A stretch of 64,000 nt of DNA from Diphasiastrum complanatum (GCA_029204225.1 CM055093.1:4058056-4122055), one strand, 5' to 3'; numbered from the stretch's first letter, positions 29,963 through 43,058 are shown. The notes: generated by a model not told the origin, from the sequence alone. Numbers and translations: made by a program.

Positions 29963-30857
29963 GTGTTGGGGGTGGAGTGAAAAATGTAGCCATGCAGCTC
30001 AAAGAGGCACTCTATATCATAGAGGCATTGCATAGAGAATTTCCATGTAATAAACGGATGGAGGGAAAGCTTGGTGAGCACATGCGTCACTATCGTGACA
30101 AGCTTAAATCTCGAAGGCTAGGTAAACCAGGCAAGCCAACCTCGTGTGGCAAATGTACCTGGACTTCTCTCACGAGTGAGTTTAAGAAAACTCCCCATAA
30201 ATATGACAAGCACAAGAAAGTAGCAAGAGTAAGACTGAGCATGAATAGTATCAGTCATCTTGGGTCCGAGGGGAAACATCGTTTTAAAGATTATTTTGTG
30301 ACTAATTTTTAACCCTAAATTGCATTGTAAAGTTCTATTCATAGCTCAAGTCAACTAAGTTATATTTATAGCTCAATTGCTAACAAGTTTTTTTGATGTG
30401 TCTACAAAATGCGATCTATGGCAGACTTCCAAGTGATGAAGAATATAAACTTTGCTACAATTGTAATTTCGAGAACATGCACAGTGAATTGGAAAGTAGA
30501 GGCATCTTTCCAATAGATCAGGTAAACCCTAACTTATTTCCTGATAGTTAAAACTACTCTTTGGTTTAAATAGGATTGCATTGCATTCAACTTTCACAAA
30601 ATACGTATGTATCTCATGTTAAGCTAAAATAGGGTTTTGCATTGCATTCAAATTTCTAAAAGTACTTGCGATTGTGTGTGCAGATTGATGAAGCGGCAGA
30701 GGAGCAGATTGATCAAGAACTTGCGCAAGATAACCAAGCTGAGGGTACAACGGCGGGAACTGGCACCGACAGCGACGAGGGTGATGATGATGACGAAGAA
30801 GAAGGCATTCGTCACAAGCTTAAGGATCATTTCAAATATACTAGCTTTCCTAGCTAA
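29963..30857 (+). pseudogene. TNPA-like (Transposase_24) CACTA gene fragment
   Basis: The first exon reads a basic domain with MRHYRDKLKSRRLGKPGKP, CGKCTWTSLTSEFKKTPHKY and HKKVARVRLSMNSISHLGSE. This is the W...K...NR...H..GS pattern of the second CACTA protein. After an intron, YGRLPSDEEYKLCYNCNF and LESRGIFPIDQ end at GTAAACC (about 30,520). After TGTGCAG (30,683) comes IDEAAEEQIDQ and an acidic end DSDEGDDDDEEEG. The second exon aligns with YGRLPTKEEYEYAYRESY of the minus-strand gene at 35,002-35,850. Such proteins bind subterminal repeats. The N terminus is cut at the gypsy junction. Confidence 0.7.
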
Positions 30858-33747
30858 TTGTAATTCAATGACCATGAGTAAAGAACATGACTTCAGTTTA
30901 GAGGCCTCTTATTAATGAGTCTCATTCACAACACATTACTAGTGGAAAATCCTCTCCATGGTTTCCATTTACATCCATAAGAGGACATGATTGCAAAGAA
31001 ACATTGCTTCATGAAGAGCTTTTTCTTGGAGGCCATGAAATAATGCATAATGTAGAACAAACTTGATGACCTTGTTCATGCACATATGCATGCTACTACA
31101 AAAAGAAAGACAGATTGTAAAGCTTAAAAAACCAAACATGAATGACTACAATGTTTCGTGACTCCAAAAGGTAGTAAGAGCCAAAAAGTGAAGATCATCA
31201 TATTAAAATAAAGTACAATAAAAAAATAAGATGCATGCAATAAATGCTTAGAGTATGCGAAGCATTGTTTCGGAAAGCCAGCAAAGTATAGGAATGAAAT
31301 TGACATGTTTTCTAAAAAATTAACATTATGAAAAATTTGATGATTTTTTTTATAGGCATATAAAGCCGTTTACAAGTAGTAGTCCTTAAAAGACCGAGAA
31401 GCATATAAGAAATGCTATATGGTGGCTATGTGAAATGTGCTGACATAAATATGCTGTTGTTGTACAATTCAAAGCTCAAATACTTCCCACATAAAAAACA
31501 GTTTCAGGAACCTTTATTGCAGACTGCAGCCAAAGTATGTCTTGGAGGAAACTTATAACCTCATCGCTGCTGAACAAAGCTTTTGTAATTCCTAATCTCA
31601 GCTCCTAAGAAGGAACAACGCTGATATTTCTAAGTACCACGTCTCTATCAGTAGATTGACTAGTAATGTTGCAGTAATGGCATGTAAAATAGTCCCTGGC
31701 AAGTCCGTTGCAGTGAAAGTCTTTGCCTTCCAGAAAACTTATGACCTCAGTGCTGCTAAGCAAAATTTTATCATAATAGTCTAACTCTCTCCCAAATTCC
31801 AATCCCAGCCACTAAGGATCAACCTTAGGTCTGCACGTATCACATCGATATCTGTACCACCAGATTCGACAAAAACTTTACAATAGCGTGAATGAGTGTT
31901 GAGGCAGGAGTGGTCAGCCGTTAGAACTCAGTTGTCTCGTTGGCACGGTTGCAGACACAGAATTGAAGGGTCCACATTGAAGACTGGACCAGAGCAGAGA
32001 AGAGTAGGAGTCCTTGAGAGGACTAGACACCACTCGTCAACATTGTTCATAACAATTATAGTCATTGAAAGGTGCTTACATACACGAACATGTGTGGTCG
32101 AGGAGCAAATGCATTCATGGTTATTTGCATCTATTCCACTTTTTTGGTTGATAAGCAATGAAAGACTCATCTATATTATTTGTATTGGTTTTGTTGAAAG
32201 CTAGAAATTGGTACTAAGGATTTTAAGTTATTTGACCAGAAGATTAGATTAGATAAATAACTATTTTCATGCATGTCACTCCTTGACACTTTTTCTAATG
32301 TATTTTGTGTCCCCATAATGAGTTCTCTTGTCATAAACCAAAAAACGTAGAAAAACAATGAGAAGTATTAAATTTATATATCATGGGCTAACAAAACAGA
32401 TATGTTTTACAACTAGAATATTCATTGCTTGACATTATGTTTTTATCAGCTTGTACTAAATGCCATCATGACGTTAAGCTAGAATTTGTAAATATGTCTT
32501 ACAAGAATAATGAAGTTCGTCCAAGTCTCTGAATATTTCAGTTTAATGTTTGATTTGAAATGGAGATGTTTTTCAAAGCATGGTCATACGTAAATAGTTC
32601 ATTGTACAACTATTAGTAAATTGTAGACAAGTTATAAAAACATGCTCCTAGTAAAATACTCGTCTTGTGCCAGTATCATTGAATTTTACAGAAAGACGTA
32701 TTTTAATAAAATTTCAATTTTTTGTCAAAAATTTATAACTTTTTAACCTCTTTTTTTATATCATTTTCATTATAGGTGTTATCTTGTGCACCAATATTCT
32801 TGAAAACATGCACAAATATGGTGAATTTTAACGAAATCTAGGGAATATGCCAAATAGTTTCTGTTTGCACGAAATATTACCTATTCCATATGCAACATTG
32901 TTAATGACTCTACAAGGGTACATTACAAGTTAAACAAGTAGTCTACCAAAAAATGAAAAGGAAGCTATAACACATATTCCTTGACATTGAGTTATTTTTG
33001 TATATCAACATTATTCTAGAAAACAAAGGAAATTACAACCTTGAAAATTAGCATGGATAAATTCAAATCAAAACTGAAAACTATATCTAAATTCATTCCT
33101 AAAAACATGAGAACACATCATTTCTAACAAGAACATAACTATGTATAGACAATTAGGATAGCGATTTATACTATGCATAGAAATTTTAGTAATACTGATT
33201 TAGACTCTTTAATTTTAGTTTCTTTCCAAAATGGTATGTAAGAAAATTGAGATCAAGCCACTTAATACATTTAAAAAACCTTTTTACCAAACAATGCATC
33301 AAAAGTTTATGTGAAGCAAAGACTTACCACTACAGTTGTGATTCACTGGTTTTTTGTCAAGGAAATCTCAATTATGGTCAAGCATAGGGTCCAAGACTAG
33401 TCTTTTCCAAAATGTCGTTTTTTCGTAGGTAGTAAGAACTAAGAAAGATGAGGTAATTCTGATGATTAAGGACACAATGGATACTGCTGTCAACAACTAA
33501 GTCTGTAGCAAGATCGATTCGAGAATAGTAATATTTCACTCCAGTTGGCAACAAGTATGTGTCCACAAGGCCCGATTGTTTGTCTACAATGTAGGGATAG
33601 AGAATGTCATTTCGTAAGTATTGATTGTAACTAAACATGTATAGTTATAAGTCATTTTTATATTTTAAACATTTTTTGTTATTTGTTTTTCTGACTATTT
33701 GCTTTCAATATTTGTAGATAAAAAATAAAATGTGAGAAATTCTGGCG
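30858..33747. other. AT-rich stretch, no gene recognised
   Basis: About 2.9 kb without recognisable transposon domains. The only structure I see is a duplicated motif in short minus-strand ORFs at 31,500-31,802: LLSSTEVISFLEGKDFHCNG and LFSSDEVISFLQD, which suggests decayed coding DNA of unknown origin. Confidence 0.45.
31490..31802 (-). pseudogene. Decayed ORF pair with S(S/D)EVISFL motif
   Basis: The 65-residue minus ORF (31,802-31,605) reads MEFGRELDYYDKILLSSTEV and continues ISFLEGKDFHCNG with several Cys. The downstream frame to about 31,500 reads GITKALFSSDEVISFL. The two share (L/F)SS(T/D)EVISFL, about 115 bp apart, so this looks like an internal duplication. No family is recognised and no start, stop or intron pattern proves a gene. 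Confidence 0.3.
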
Positions 33748-33927
33748 GTGCACGTCTCTGTAATGAGATCGAATATCTCATCCTACGGATTGAAGTTTAG
33801 ATTTTTTAGTGGTAGTGGCACGACTAGTGCATGTGATGTCCAAAAGAGCAGGCATGTTGTAGTCGTACAATTAGATGAGAGTTTAGCAAGTTTTGTTAAG
33901 ATGACGTTAGTTGGTATCTCAGTTTTT
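33748..33927 (+). other. Open reading frame interrupted by the CACTA element, left part
   Basis: Reads MRSNISSYGLKFRFFSGSGT, VVVVQLDESLASFVKMTLVG, ISVF up to the CACAA terminus. Counting the TTT duplication once, the frame continues four codons into the right flank before a stop; a further open stretch lies at 41,778-41,943. It may be coding DNA hit by the transposon. The protein is not recognised. Confidence 0.3.
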
Positions 33928-34360
33928 CACAACAACACCCGCCATGTTTTGCGACGTGAATTGCGAGCTTAATTTTTTTTAAATTCGTCGCGGACGTCGG
34001 AAAAACACGTCGCTATAAGGTCATCGGAATCCAACGACTTTAAAACACGTCGCAGTCCGACAGGCACAACGTGCCGGATTTTGAACCAAAAAATCCTGAT
34101 GACAGAAACACGTTCTGACGTGGATGTCGCAATGCGACGTCTGATGTGGATGTCGCATTGCGACGTCCAAAGATGTCGCAAACGTTCTGACGTGGACGTC
34201 GCATTGTGACGTCCCGGAACCCTGTCGGATTCTGACGTCTGTAAACACAAAATGATGAAAAAAATTCTCCGACGGATGTCCGAAACCCATCCGACATATA
34301 ATTGGACGTAACAGAATGATGAAAAAAATGTCCGACGTGTAGGTCAAAAAAATAAAAAAT
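33928..34360. repeat. Left subterminal repeat array of the CACTA element
   Basis: Dense GCGACGT/ACGTCGC motifs. Three 26-bp units of TCTGA(C/T)GTGGA(T/C)GTCGCA... start at 34,114, 34,140 and 34,186; the first two are directly tandem and each contains the palindrome GTCGCA(A/T)TGCGAC. In En/Spm the TNPA protein binds such subterminal motifs; by analogy these are candidate binding sites. Confidence 0.8.
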
Positions 34361-35001
34361 GTGTAAAAAATAGTGCGCACATTTTTATCGGGCTATTCTT
34401 GGAGTTGAGTTCTTGGAGAAGCGATGTTCGTGAATTGTTTCTAAAACAATATTTTTGAGTTGCATTCAACATTTGGATCAAACAACAAACTAAGCATGAG
34501 GTACTTTTCATTCTTAAACGACTTTTTATTTTATATTTTATTGCATTACTTTATACTTTACTGCATTGCTTTGTGCACATCATAAATTTCATTTAGATTT
34601 TTATATATGATATTGATTGTTGTTTTGAAATCCGACATTGCACATGGTTTAATTTCTTAGTTGGTTATTACGTCAATCCACATCTCTAAATTTGACATTG
34701 CAATTTTTGAAAAAAGAACATTGCACATATAAAAACAATGGCAATATAGCACGATCATTTGGAATAATAATATTTTCATAATATGAATCAATGTATTACA
34801 AAATTGGTGCTTTAATGTCGCACGAGTCTTTCTAGATCTAACATCAACTAAAATTTATAAACCTAATCTACTCGTCGTCGTCGTGACGTCCAGTTTGCAT
34901 GAACACAAGCAAACAAACTACATTAATTTTTAATACTTGATCGTATTAAATTAAATAAAAATTCAAACCACATTAGTATGAATACAAAAACTAGTACTTA
35001 C

Positions 35002-35850
35002 ATTTGGAGGATGACCCTCGCTCTTTAGTTTGTCGACTAATGCGTCGTACGATTCCCTGTAGGCATATTCGTATTCCTCCTTAGTTGGCAGACGTCCATA
35101 GTCTGCCAACTATCCATGCATTCAATTTAAGTTGAAATTAATTTAGGGCTACGTTGAAGCAGCTAGTCATAATGCATATTAAAAAATAAAAGCATATGAA
35201 ATCAAAGATAAACTATAAGAGTAGTGTAAGTTCACTTACCATGCTTGCTTGCAATCCCGTCTTTTAGCTCGAGCCCAACCTAGAATTGCCTATCCCATGC
35301 ATCCTAGCGGCCGCAACATCTTTCTGAATCTTGTATTTATCTGGTGTTCGTTCATCCGCTTTTACACGGTTCCAATCATTTCTTGAACACCAGGAGGGCT
35401 TGGATTGCCTGTCCCTATAAGCTCGTCGTGCCATATCACGACGATGCCTAATCCATAAGCTCATATGCTTATGAATTTCCTTCTCCTCGAATTCCTCTAC
35501 TTGTTGGAATTCGTCACGAAGGGTACCAATAACCTGTCGTTTATTGGCGGCAGGTTGTTCGGACCATTTACTAAATAATCTGTCGCCAAAATGGCGTTGG
35601 CATAAAGAATAGAGTCGGTCCAAAACCACCCTCCCTTTTCTAATGGCAATTATATTGCCTTGAGGATCCACGTCATAATAAGGATTTGTGGATGACTCTT
35701 CGGTGGGGGCGGGAGCCATGCCGCTTGTGAAGGACCACCCTCATCTTGGCTAAGCATATTTTGCAGTTGTGTTTTCTGCTTAGGAGTTAATGATTCATAT
35801 AAATTATTTACAAAGTCTCCCGAGCTTTCACCACTGCCTGACTCCGACAT
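35002..35850 (-). pseudogene. TNPA-like second protein of the CACTA element
   Basis: Minus strand. Starts MSESGSGESSGDFVNNLYES with an MLSQDEGGPSQA segment; a one-base shift then joins the MAPAPTEESS frame. Next come DRLYSLCQRHFGDRLFSKW, IHKHMSLWIRHRRDMARRAY, DWNRVKADERTPDKYKIQKD, VAAARMHGIGNSRLGSS and a stop, a Transposase_24-type domain. A GTAAGT donor at 35,239 and an AG acceptor at 35,110 frame a second exon LADYGRLPTKEEYEYAYRES ... LKSEGHPPN, ended by another GTAAGT donor at 35,001; a short acidic third exon may follow near 34,870. Proteins of this type bind subterminal repeats. The shift and stop suggest it is inactive. Confidence 0.75.
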
Positions 35851-36128
35851 GACTACTACATTCATAAACATACAATACATTACAATAAACCCTAATATAT
35901 TGAAATAAAGTAGAAAAAAAAATCGATTACAAAACTTTAATGCATATTGGAGTGGGACTTTCATACCTGTGTTAACAAAAGAAGAGAGATATGCGTGTAG
36001 AGCTCGAGTCTGCACCAAGATTGGCATAAGAATCATATAAGCGACAATGTATAAGAATAGTACTATCTAAAAAAGAATCATACAATAATTTTATGCTATT
36101 TGTGTTTTGTATTTGTGCATATATGCAG

Positions 36129-39100
36129 TTTATCACAACGAGATGAATTACATTCAGATCACTCTAGCGATGAAGACAATACTCAAGTTAACAGGGTAAG
36201 TAATAAACATGCATGTTTTCTTGTTCATAAAAACTTTGTTATTATAAGTTAAAATATTGTGCTAAAGTGACATGTACTTGATTTTTGTTTCTCGTAGAGA
36301 CATTATTTTCAAAATAAAATATGGTGCACATGTGTCAAGTGTGATGGGCAAAATATGCATGAAAAATGCATTCTTGAAAATCATTTGTGGAAGTTTGGAG
36401 GAAAAGAAGAAGGTCAACCATCGAATTTGGAAGACATTGAGGTTTGTTAATTTTATATGATTGTTTTTTATTATAATCTTCGTCAATCTATATATGTCAC
36501 TTATGGAATTTGTTTTATGTGTGTAGTCAATACATCGAATGCCATTCCATGAAGTTGATCCATCCGTGTTTAGTTACAATCAACGTCAAGTTTTGATAGA
36601 CATGAGAAAACAAAGAATGAAACAAATTGAAGAGGCAAACACGATTGGAAAAGAGAATAATCAACTTGATTCTAATGATTATGATGATGAGGTGCAACAC
36701 AATGAAGCAATGCACAAGATGTTTGAATCTTACTTTGAAACAAATGAGAATGATGATATGCATGCATCTTCTAATGAAAATGGAGATCACGAACAATTTG
36801 AGATGGATGAAGACGAGATTTTATTGCGCAAGGAGGCAGACACTCCACTATATCCTGGAGCATCCATTTTGAGACTAGCTTCGTCAATTATTATATTAAA
36901 CTTTCAAGCAACATACAAATGGAGTGATCATAGCGTGACATCTTTATTCGGGTACTTGACGCATAACACAACTATTATACTTCATAGCGTATTTACATTA
37001 AGTTAATTTTTTTTTCTTTTCTAACAACTCACATTGCTCATTTTTTAGGTTGTTGCATTGAATACTTCCGAAAGAAAATGTGATACCTAAAACACGAAAA
37101 GAAACAAGAAAGATGATGATCGTGTTTGGAATGGATTACAACACAATACATGCATGTCCAGAAGACCATGTTCTATATAGAGGTGAGCATTCAGAAAAGC
37201 TTCAATGTCCAGTGTGTAACGCTTCACGTTTTCGAGATGACGTACAAGGAGATAAAGTGCCACAAGAAGTGTTACGACATTTTCCAATTATCCCACGATT
37301 GCAACGTTTATTTCGATGTAAATCTTTGGCACAACTAATGGATTGGCATGTCAAAAATCGATCTACGGATGATGTGATACGAGTACCAAGTGATTCACCT
37401 GCATGGAAACATATTAAAGACCAATGGCCCGAGTTTAAAAACGAACCTCATAATTTGAGATTTGGCCTTGCTATGGATGGCGTAAATTCTTTTAGCGTTC
37501 AAGTGTCAACTTGGTCCACATGGCTAGTTGTGCTCATTAATTATAACATACCTCCATGGTTGAGTATTAAAACGGGACACTTGTTATTGGCTTTATTGAT
37601 TCCAGAAAAGTACAAGACCAAGAACATGGATGTGTATCTTGCACTTTTGGTCAATGAATTGTGCATTCTCTGGAATGATATTCACGTTTACGACATCTCG
37701 AGACCTTTACAACAATGGAACTTCGTTGTTCGTGGAATTCTAATGTGGATGATGCATGACTATCCCAGTTTAAGCGAATGTTCAGGTATCTATATAATGA
37801 ATCTAATTCATTTTAGGGTTTAACGTTTGAGTATATTTAACTAAGCTTATATTTAATTTGGTTTATGAACTATGTGGGTTTAACCTCATCGGGTTACAAC
37901 GCATGTTATATTTGTGGACCACTTTTGAAGGGTCGACATAGCACAAATATGTTAAAAAAAATGGTGTACAAAAATCATCGCAAATACTTGCCGCCTGATC
38001 ATCCTTTTCGAAGTTGAATAGGCGATTTTTTGGAGGACGAGGAGATAATCCTCTAACTACACCACCACCCCCATGCATGGGAGTAGCGGAATGGCATGGT
38101 GAATGGCTTAAACATCACAATGTTAATTTTTCATGGAATGAATCCATTGATGGTATGAAACGGTTGTCTATTTTTCATAAATTACCCTATTGGAGGAATT
38201 TATTGATAAACCATCTATTGGATCCTATGCACATATTCAAAAATGTCGGTGAATCCTTATGGAACCACATCATTGGCATAAAAGACAACTCCGCAGCTCG
38301 TAAAGATCTACAAGCGGCCGATGTGAAAAGACCCTATTGGATTCAATACACCGAAGGTGGGGATGAGATTCTACCTAGCGTGTCGTGGATTCTTACAAAA
38401 GAGCAACTCTCATATGTTAAACATGTCATAAAACAAATGAGAACTCCAACAGGCTATGCACATTCTTTATGCAAGTCATTTACCAAAGATGGTAAATTAA
38501 GTGGATTGAAATCACATGATTGGCATACAATGTTGCAATTGATACTTCCACTTTCTATTCAGGGTCTCTTCAACGATGACGTACGAAATACGCTTTACAA
38601 TTTGTCATCGATGATTAAGTTTGTATATTTTTTTTAAGCACTTGTATAAATATGTGATATTTCAATTTTTATATGTGTTAAACAACCTAATGTACTATCA
38701 ATCTTGCAGGTGGATTTCCTCAAAAGAAATAAAAAATAGTGAATTGGATTCCATGAAAATCCAAATGATCGAAATGGTATGTTTGTTGGCAAGAGATTTT
38801 CCAACTTTCTTTTTGGATATACAAGTTCATCTTCTAGTGCATTTGGTCGAAGAAGTATCAATTGTAGGACCTATGTACACGAGATGGATGTTCTACCTTG
38901 AGCACTTTATGAAAGTTTTAAAGGGCTTTGTGAGACAAAAGGCAAGGCCAGAAGGTAGCATTGCAGAAAGCTGGCTTGTACAGGAATCTTTGTTTTATAT
39001 CACCGAAATAATCTCGCAATTGCATTTTGCAAGTCCAAAAATATGGTGTGAAGAAGAAGATGAACGTGTTAAGGATGAAGTACCACAAGGAAATGGTGTG

Positions 39101-39400
39101 CAAAAAAGACTTTCACCTCAATTAAAAGAGAAAATTGACACATTCATATTATATAATTGTGGACAAATGGAAAAGTGGATTTCAAGGTATGAAAAAGCCA
39201 AAAAAGAAAGAAACATAACATTGAAACGAAGAAGAAATATCAATCGAAGAAGAAGGAGGGCGTTGGAGAATGACGAACCTTTGGAGCCTTTACCTTCAAA
39301 ATGCTCTCGTGAATGGGTTTTTGATACGATGCTAAAAGCATCTAAAAACGGAGAAGAAGTGACCGAATTAGAATGTGAATTTGTTCGCGGATGTGGATGA
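36129..39400 (+). pseudogene. TNP2 transposase of the CACTA element, multi-exon
   Basis: Inferred exons: 36,129-36,195; 36,298-36,441 (WCTCVKCDGQNMHEKCILEN, Transpos_assoc-like); 36,527-36,951 (PLYPGASILRLASSI); 37,049-37,785; about 37,875-38,618; 38,710-39,400. The core shows IHACPEDHVLYRGEHSEKLQ, CPVCNASRFRD, FPIIPRLQRLFRCKSLAQLM, LRFGLAMDGVNSFSVQVSTW, PEKYKTKNMDVYLALLVNEL, LLDPMHIFKNVGESLW, KLSGLKSHDWHTMLQ and ARPEGSIAESWLVQE. The acidic residues of MDG, LDPMH and GSIAE are conserved in TNP2 and are candidate catalytic ones. Most introns are GT-AG. There is a TGA near 37,060, a frameshift near 38,012, and a lost acceptor near 37,875. TNP2 cuts and joins the element ends. Confidence 0.88.
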
Positions 39401-39439
39401 AAGGTTAGTGTAATTTCAACAAGAGAGTCGTTCTAGTGC

Positions 39440-40211
39440 GAGGGACCCTAATGTCATTTTGGACGACCTAGACTATGTCGGCACATTGCAACATATTTAT
39501 GAAGTCAATTACGAGACTAACGACAAATACTTTATTTTTGACATAAAATGGTTTAAAGTCATCTATCATGGAAGCAACACCATGATTAGAAATGGTAACT
39601 CAAAGATTTTTCAAATCGAAATGTATATCGATGGACTCTCATGACACTTTAGTATTGCCACGACATTGCAAACAAGTGAGACCCTAAAATTTCAATGTCA
39701 TTAATATTCGCAATCCAATTATTTGTGTATCAATCTTATAAGACTAACTTAATTTTTTTTAATTCTTTGGCAGATTATATTCCATCTAGATCGAATAGAC
39801 CCAAGATGGTAGTATGTGATCGAACTTAATGCAAGAAAACGACGCGTATTTAAAGGAAAAGATATTGTTTAATTGGATACACATGACGAACCACCACCCA
39901 ATTTTGACGACGTTTTGGAAGAACCTGAACCACTCATACAAACTCCAAATGATGTCAAAATGATGGGAGAAAAAGGTACAAATGAAAATGATGAGATTCC
40001 TACGATCGTACAAGACCAAATTGGGGGTAATTTGAGGCCCGCACGTTTGGATGAGATAGAATTAGAAGAAGAGGAGATTGAATATGAGGGTAACTCACAT
40101 CATCAAAGAGACACGATTGGAAATTTACGATTATACCTAGACCTAGATTCAGATGAGTGTCAAGTATTGTGTGATGACAAAAATGATGTAAATGATGATA
40201 ATGATCTATGA
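39440..40211 (+). pseudogene. DUF4216-like C-terminal part of the TNP2 gene
   Basis: Reads LDDLDYVGTLQHIYEVNYET, YFIFDIKWFKVIYHGSN, KIFQIEMYIDGLS, then after a gap IIFHLDRIDPRW, YVIELNARKRRVFKGKDIV and an acidic tail LDEIELEEEEIEYEGN ending DVNDDNDL. DUF4216 commonly follows TNP2 in plant CACTA genes. TAG after PRW and TAA after DIV interrupt the chain. Role in transposition is not established. Confidence 0.65.
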
Positions 40212-40834
40212 TTATCTATCATTCTTTTTTTTATATTCATCGCAATACTTTTTATGTATATTTTTATAGATAGAGTTGAATGTGATAATTATAATACCCG
40301 AACCTTGCGGTTATGTCCTATTTCAGAATGTCACCGCATATTCCCTCCCTGCGGCGTGTAGGTTTTTCCATGCAAGTTGGAAAGATTAGAATCTCGTCTT
40401 TAATGGGAGAAAAGTAAGGGCTACACACCTTCCTAGGATTGGGGATTTTAATTATCTACATTTCACCTTTGCATATTAATTAATTGCTATTGTATGCGAT
40501 AAAATACGATATTGCTTTGAACAAAATGAAAATTATGAATTACATTTAATTTCTGACTATGTTAGATAATGTATTCTAATAATAAAACAAATTGAAACAA
40601 CACAAACTCACTGGTAAACTCACTTGAAGCTTAAGTGCAAACGTGCAATTGCTCGTTTTCTAAACGATTGCTCTCCTTTTTTGTAAATATTTTTGTCACA
40701 TGCACAAGCAATTAAAAAATAGCACTATATTACACAATTGAATTAACAAATTCAAACATATAATTACCATCAAACACTTTCTAGTCATCTACTACTATAA
40801 ATCTTAATCAAAACACACTCACACACATACACAC
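40212..40834. other. 3' flank of TNP2 gene, non-coding
   Basis: AT-rich, no ORF or RNA gene recognised. Confidence 0.5.
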
Positions 40835-41249
<415 letters not shown>

Positions 41250-41599
41250 TTTATTTTAAAAAAAAAGACTCCAAAATCTTTCAATATCTTCAACCATACA
41301 TCTACACTTCACCTCTTCTCTCTCTTTCTCTCTCACAAATTACAAATCTAATAATCCTAAATCTACTATCCTAAATAATACTAATAATCTATTACAAGAC
41401 CATTCAAAACCATTTTAAATCAATGCAAAATTCAAAAAAACACACACACACACTCTTTCTATCTTTTACACTCTCTATCACTTCTTAAAACAAACAAACA
41501 AAAAGCAAAACAAACAAAAATCAAGCACCAACCTCAAACAATGATCTTCAAGCACTGATCTTGAAGCACCCTCAAGCACTGATCGCCCTCAATCGCTCT

Positions 41600-41701
41600 T
41601 ACTAGGACGTCGTATTTCGACGTGTCGGATTGCGACGGATTACAAAATTTTCGGGCATACGTTGGACGCCCACGTCGGAATCTGTGCGATATGTTATTGT
41701 G
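41600..41701. repeat. Right subterminal repeats of the CACTA element
   Basis: GACGTCGTATTTCGACGTG, TTGCGACGGA, CCCACGTCGGAA, then the terminus TTATTGTG. Same GTCG/CGAC vocabulary as the left array, but much shorter. Confidence 0.75.
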
Positions 41702-42099
41702 TTTCCTGATGAGTTTTAGGAGGTGGGTGAGCCCCTATGAAGACGGTATTGCTCCATTTGGTAAGAGCCAAAACCATCTGCCAATGGTGTTGTTGGTGAT
41801 GAAGGAGATTTGGCCGAGGTGGTTGAGCAGGGATATAATGTAATTGAAAATGTTGTTACTCAGAATGGAACAATAGTTCCAACAAATACAGGGGTTGGAA
41901 GGGCTACTTCTCCAGATCCAAATAATCTGATTGAGAATTTTTGATTGTATGTTATTAAAGACATTTAGCAAATCATAATAAAATATTTGCAAAATGTAAC
42001 GTCTTGCAAAATAATTAATTCATTTTTGAATTTTAGGATTCAAAATCTACTTAAAAAAGCTTAAGTTCTTTAAAAAAAAAAATGAGTCCTATGCCATTT
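41702..42099 (+). other. Right flank of CACTA insertion with open stretch
   Basis: Frame 41,778-41,943 reads GVVGDEGDLAEVVEQGYNVI, ENVVTQNGTIVPTNTGVGRA and TSPDPNNLIENF stop. It has acidic, protein-like composition but no recognised family. AT-rich DNA follows up to copia D. Confidence 0.35.
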
Positions 42100-42104
42100 C
42101 TCAT

Positions 42105-42949
42105 TGAAAAAACAAAATGTTTCTATTACCAAAGTTTTGCTAGCTTTCAACTCTCAATTTAACAAAAAGACGCTAAGCAAAAATGTTCGCGACACAAAAT
42201 CCTTCGTGCTCCAAAGGACCAAGAAGATCAACCAAGTACCACGAAGTACAAATCTTTGATCTGATATCGTGACATCAGCAGAAGAGCTTTAGGACGTGGC
42301 TGATCCACCACCCTTGTAATCCATGATTAGTTATAGATGTTTAATCTGTCTGATCAGGGATGTTACTCGAAGCGACACAACAAGTTCATGAAATATATAC
42401 ATTTTTGGTTGATGCATAAAATATATACAAATAGATGGAAAATATAGAATACATGTTTGCTTGTGTGCGAGACAATTTTGCAAGAGGATCAACAAATCCA
42501 AGAAGTTTGCTAGTAAGCGAGACACTATTCGTGGGAGAACATTATTTCTCTCACGCCAATTCACTGTGTGGATCTGTCACACAATGCTTGAAATCAAGAG
42601 GATCGATAGATGATATTGTAGTTATTATGCACATATTATTCTGAATTTTGTTTGACCTTGGATAAAATGTTATCTTCTATTATTTGTGTATCTCATTTAC
42701 TTATTTAAACAATTCTACACACTGGTTCAATCTTTTTGAATGTTGTATTAATTCATAACGTAGATCAGCAATGTCTATCTACATTCTGGAAGATTGTAGG
42801 AATGATATATCAGGCAGTGACAATCATATCTAAACTCCACATGAATTGATTTTGTTCGAGTCATTTCATTTCGTTTCAAGATAGTTTTGAGACTGTTTCG
42901 CAAATTGTTCGAGAGACTCCCATTAGTTCTCACCGATTTCTTCTCATCA
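42105..42949 (+). repeat. 5' LTR of copia D
   Basis: 845 bp, TGAAAAAACAAAATG...TTCTCATCA. In the first about 200 bp I count about 13 differences from the 3' LTR, mostly transitions, several at CG sites. Confidence 0.9.
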
Positions 42950-42950
42950 G

Positions 42951-42963
42951 TGGTATCAGAACC
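42951..42963 (+). other. Primer binding site of copia D
   Basis: TGGTATCAGAACC, one base after the LTR end; one change from the TGGTATCAGAGCC site. Confidence 0.85.
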
Positions 42964-43058
42964 TGTCATACTCTGACATAGCCACAAAGCTATCAGATCC
43001 AGGAGGCTAAGCATTCAAGAAAAAGAACCATTAACATGTGAGAACACAATTCACGACA

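Noticed and set aside
34021-34380. Three overlapping minus-strand ORFs of 85-119 residues
   Set aside because: They are readings of the CACTA subterminal repeats (GTCGCA units) in different frames.
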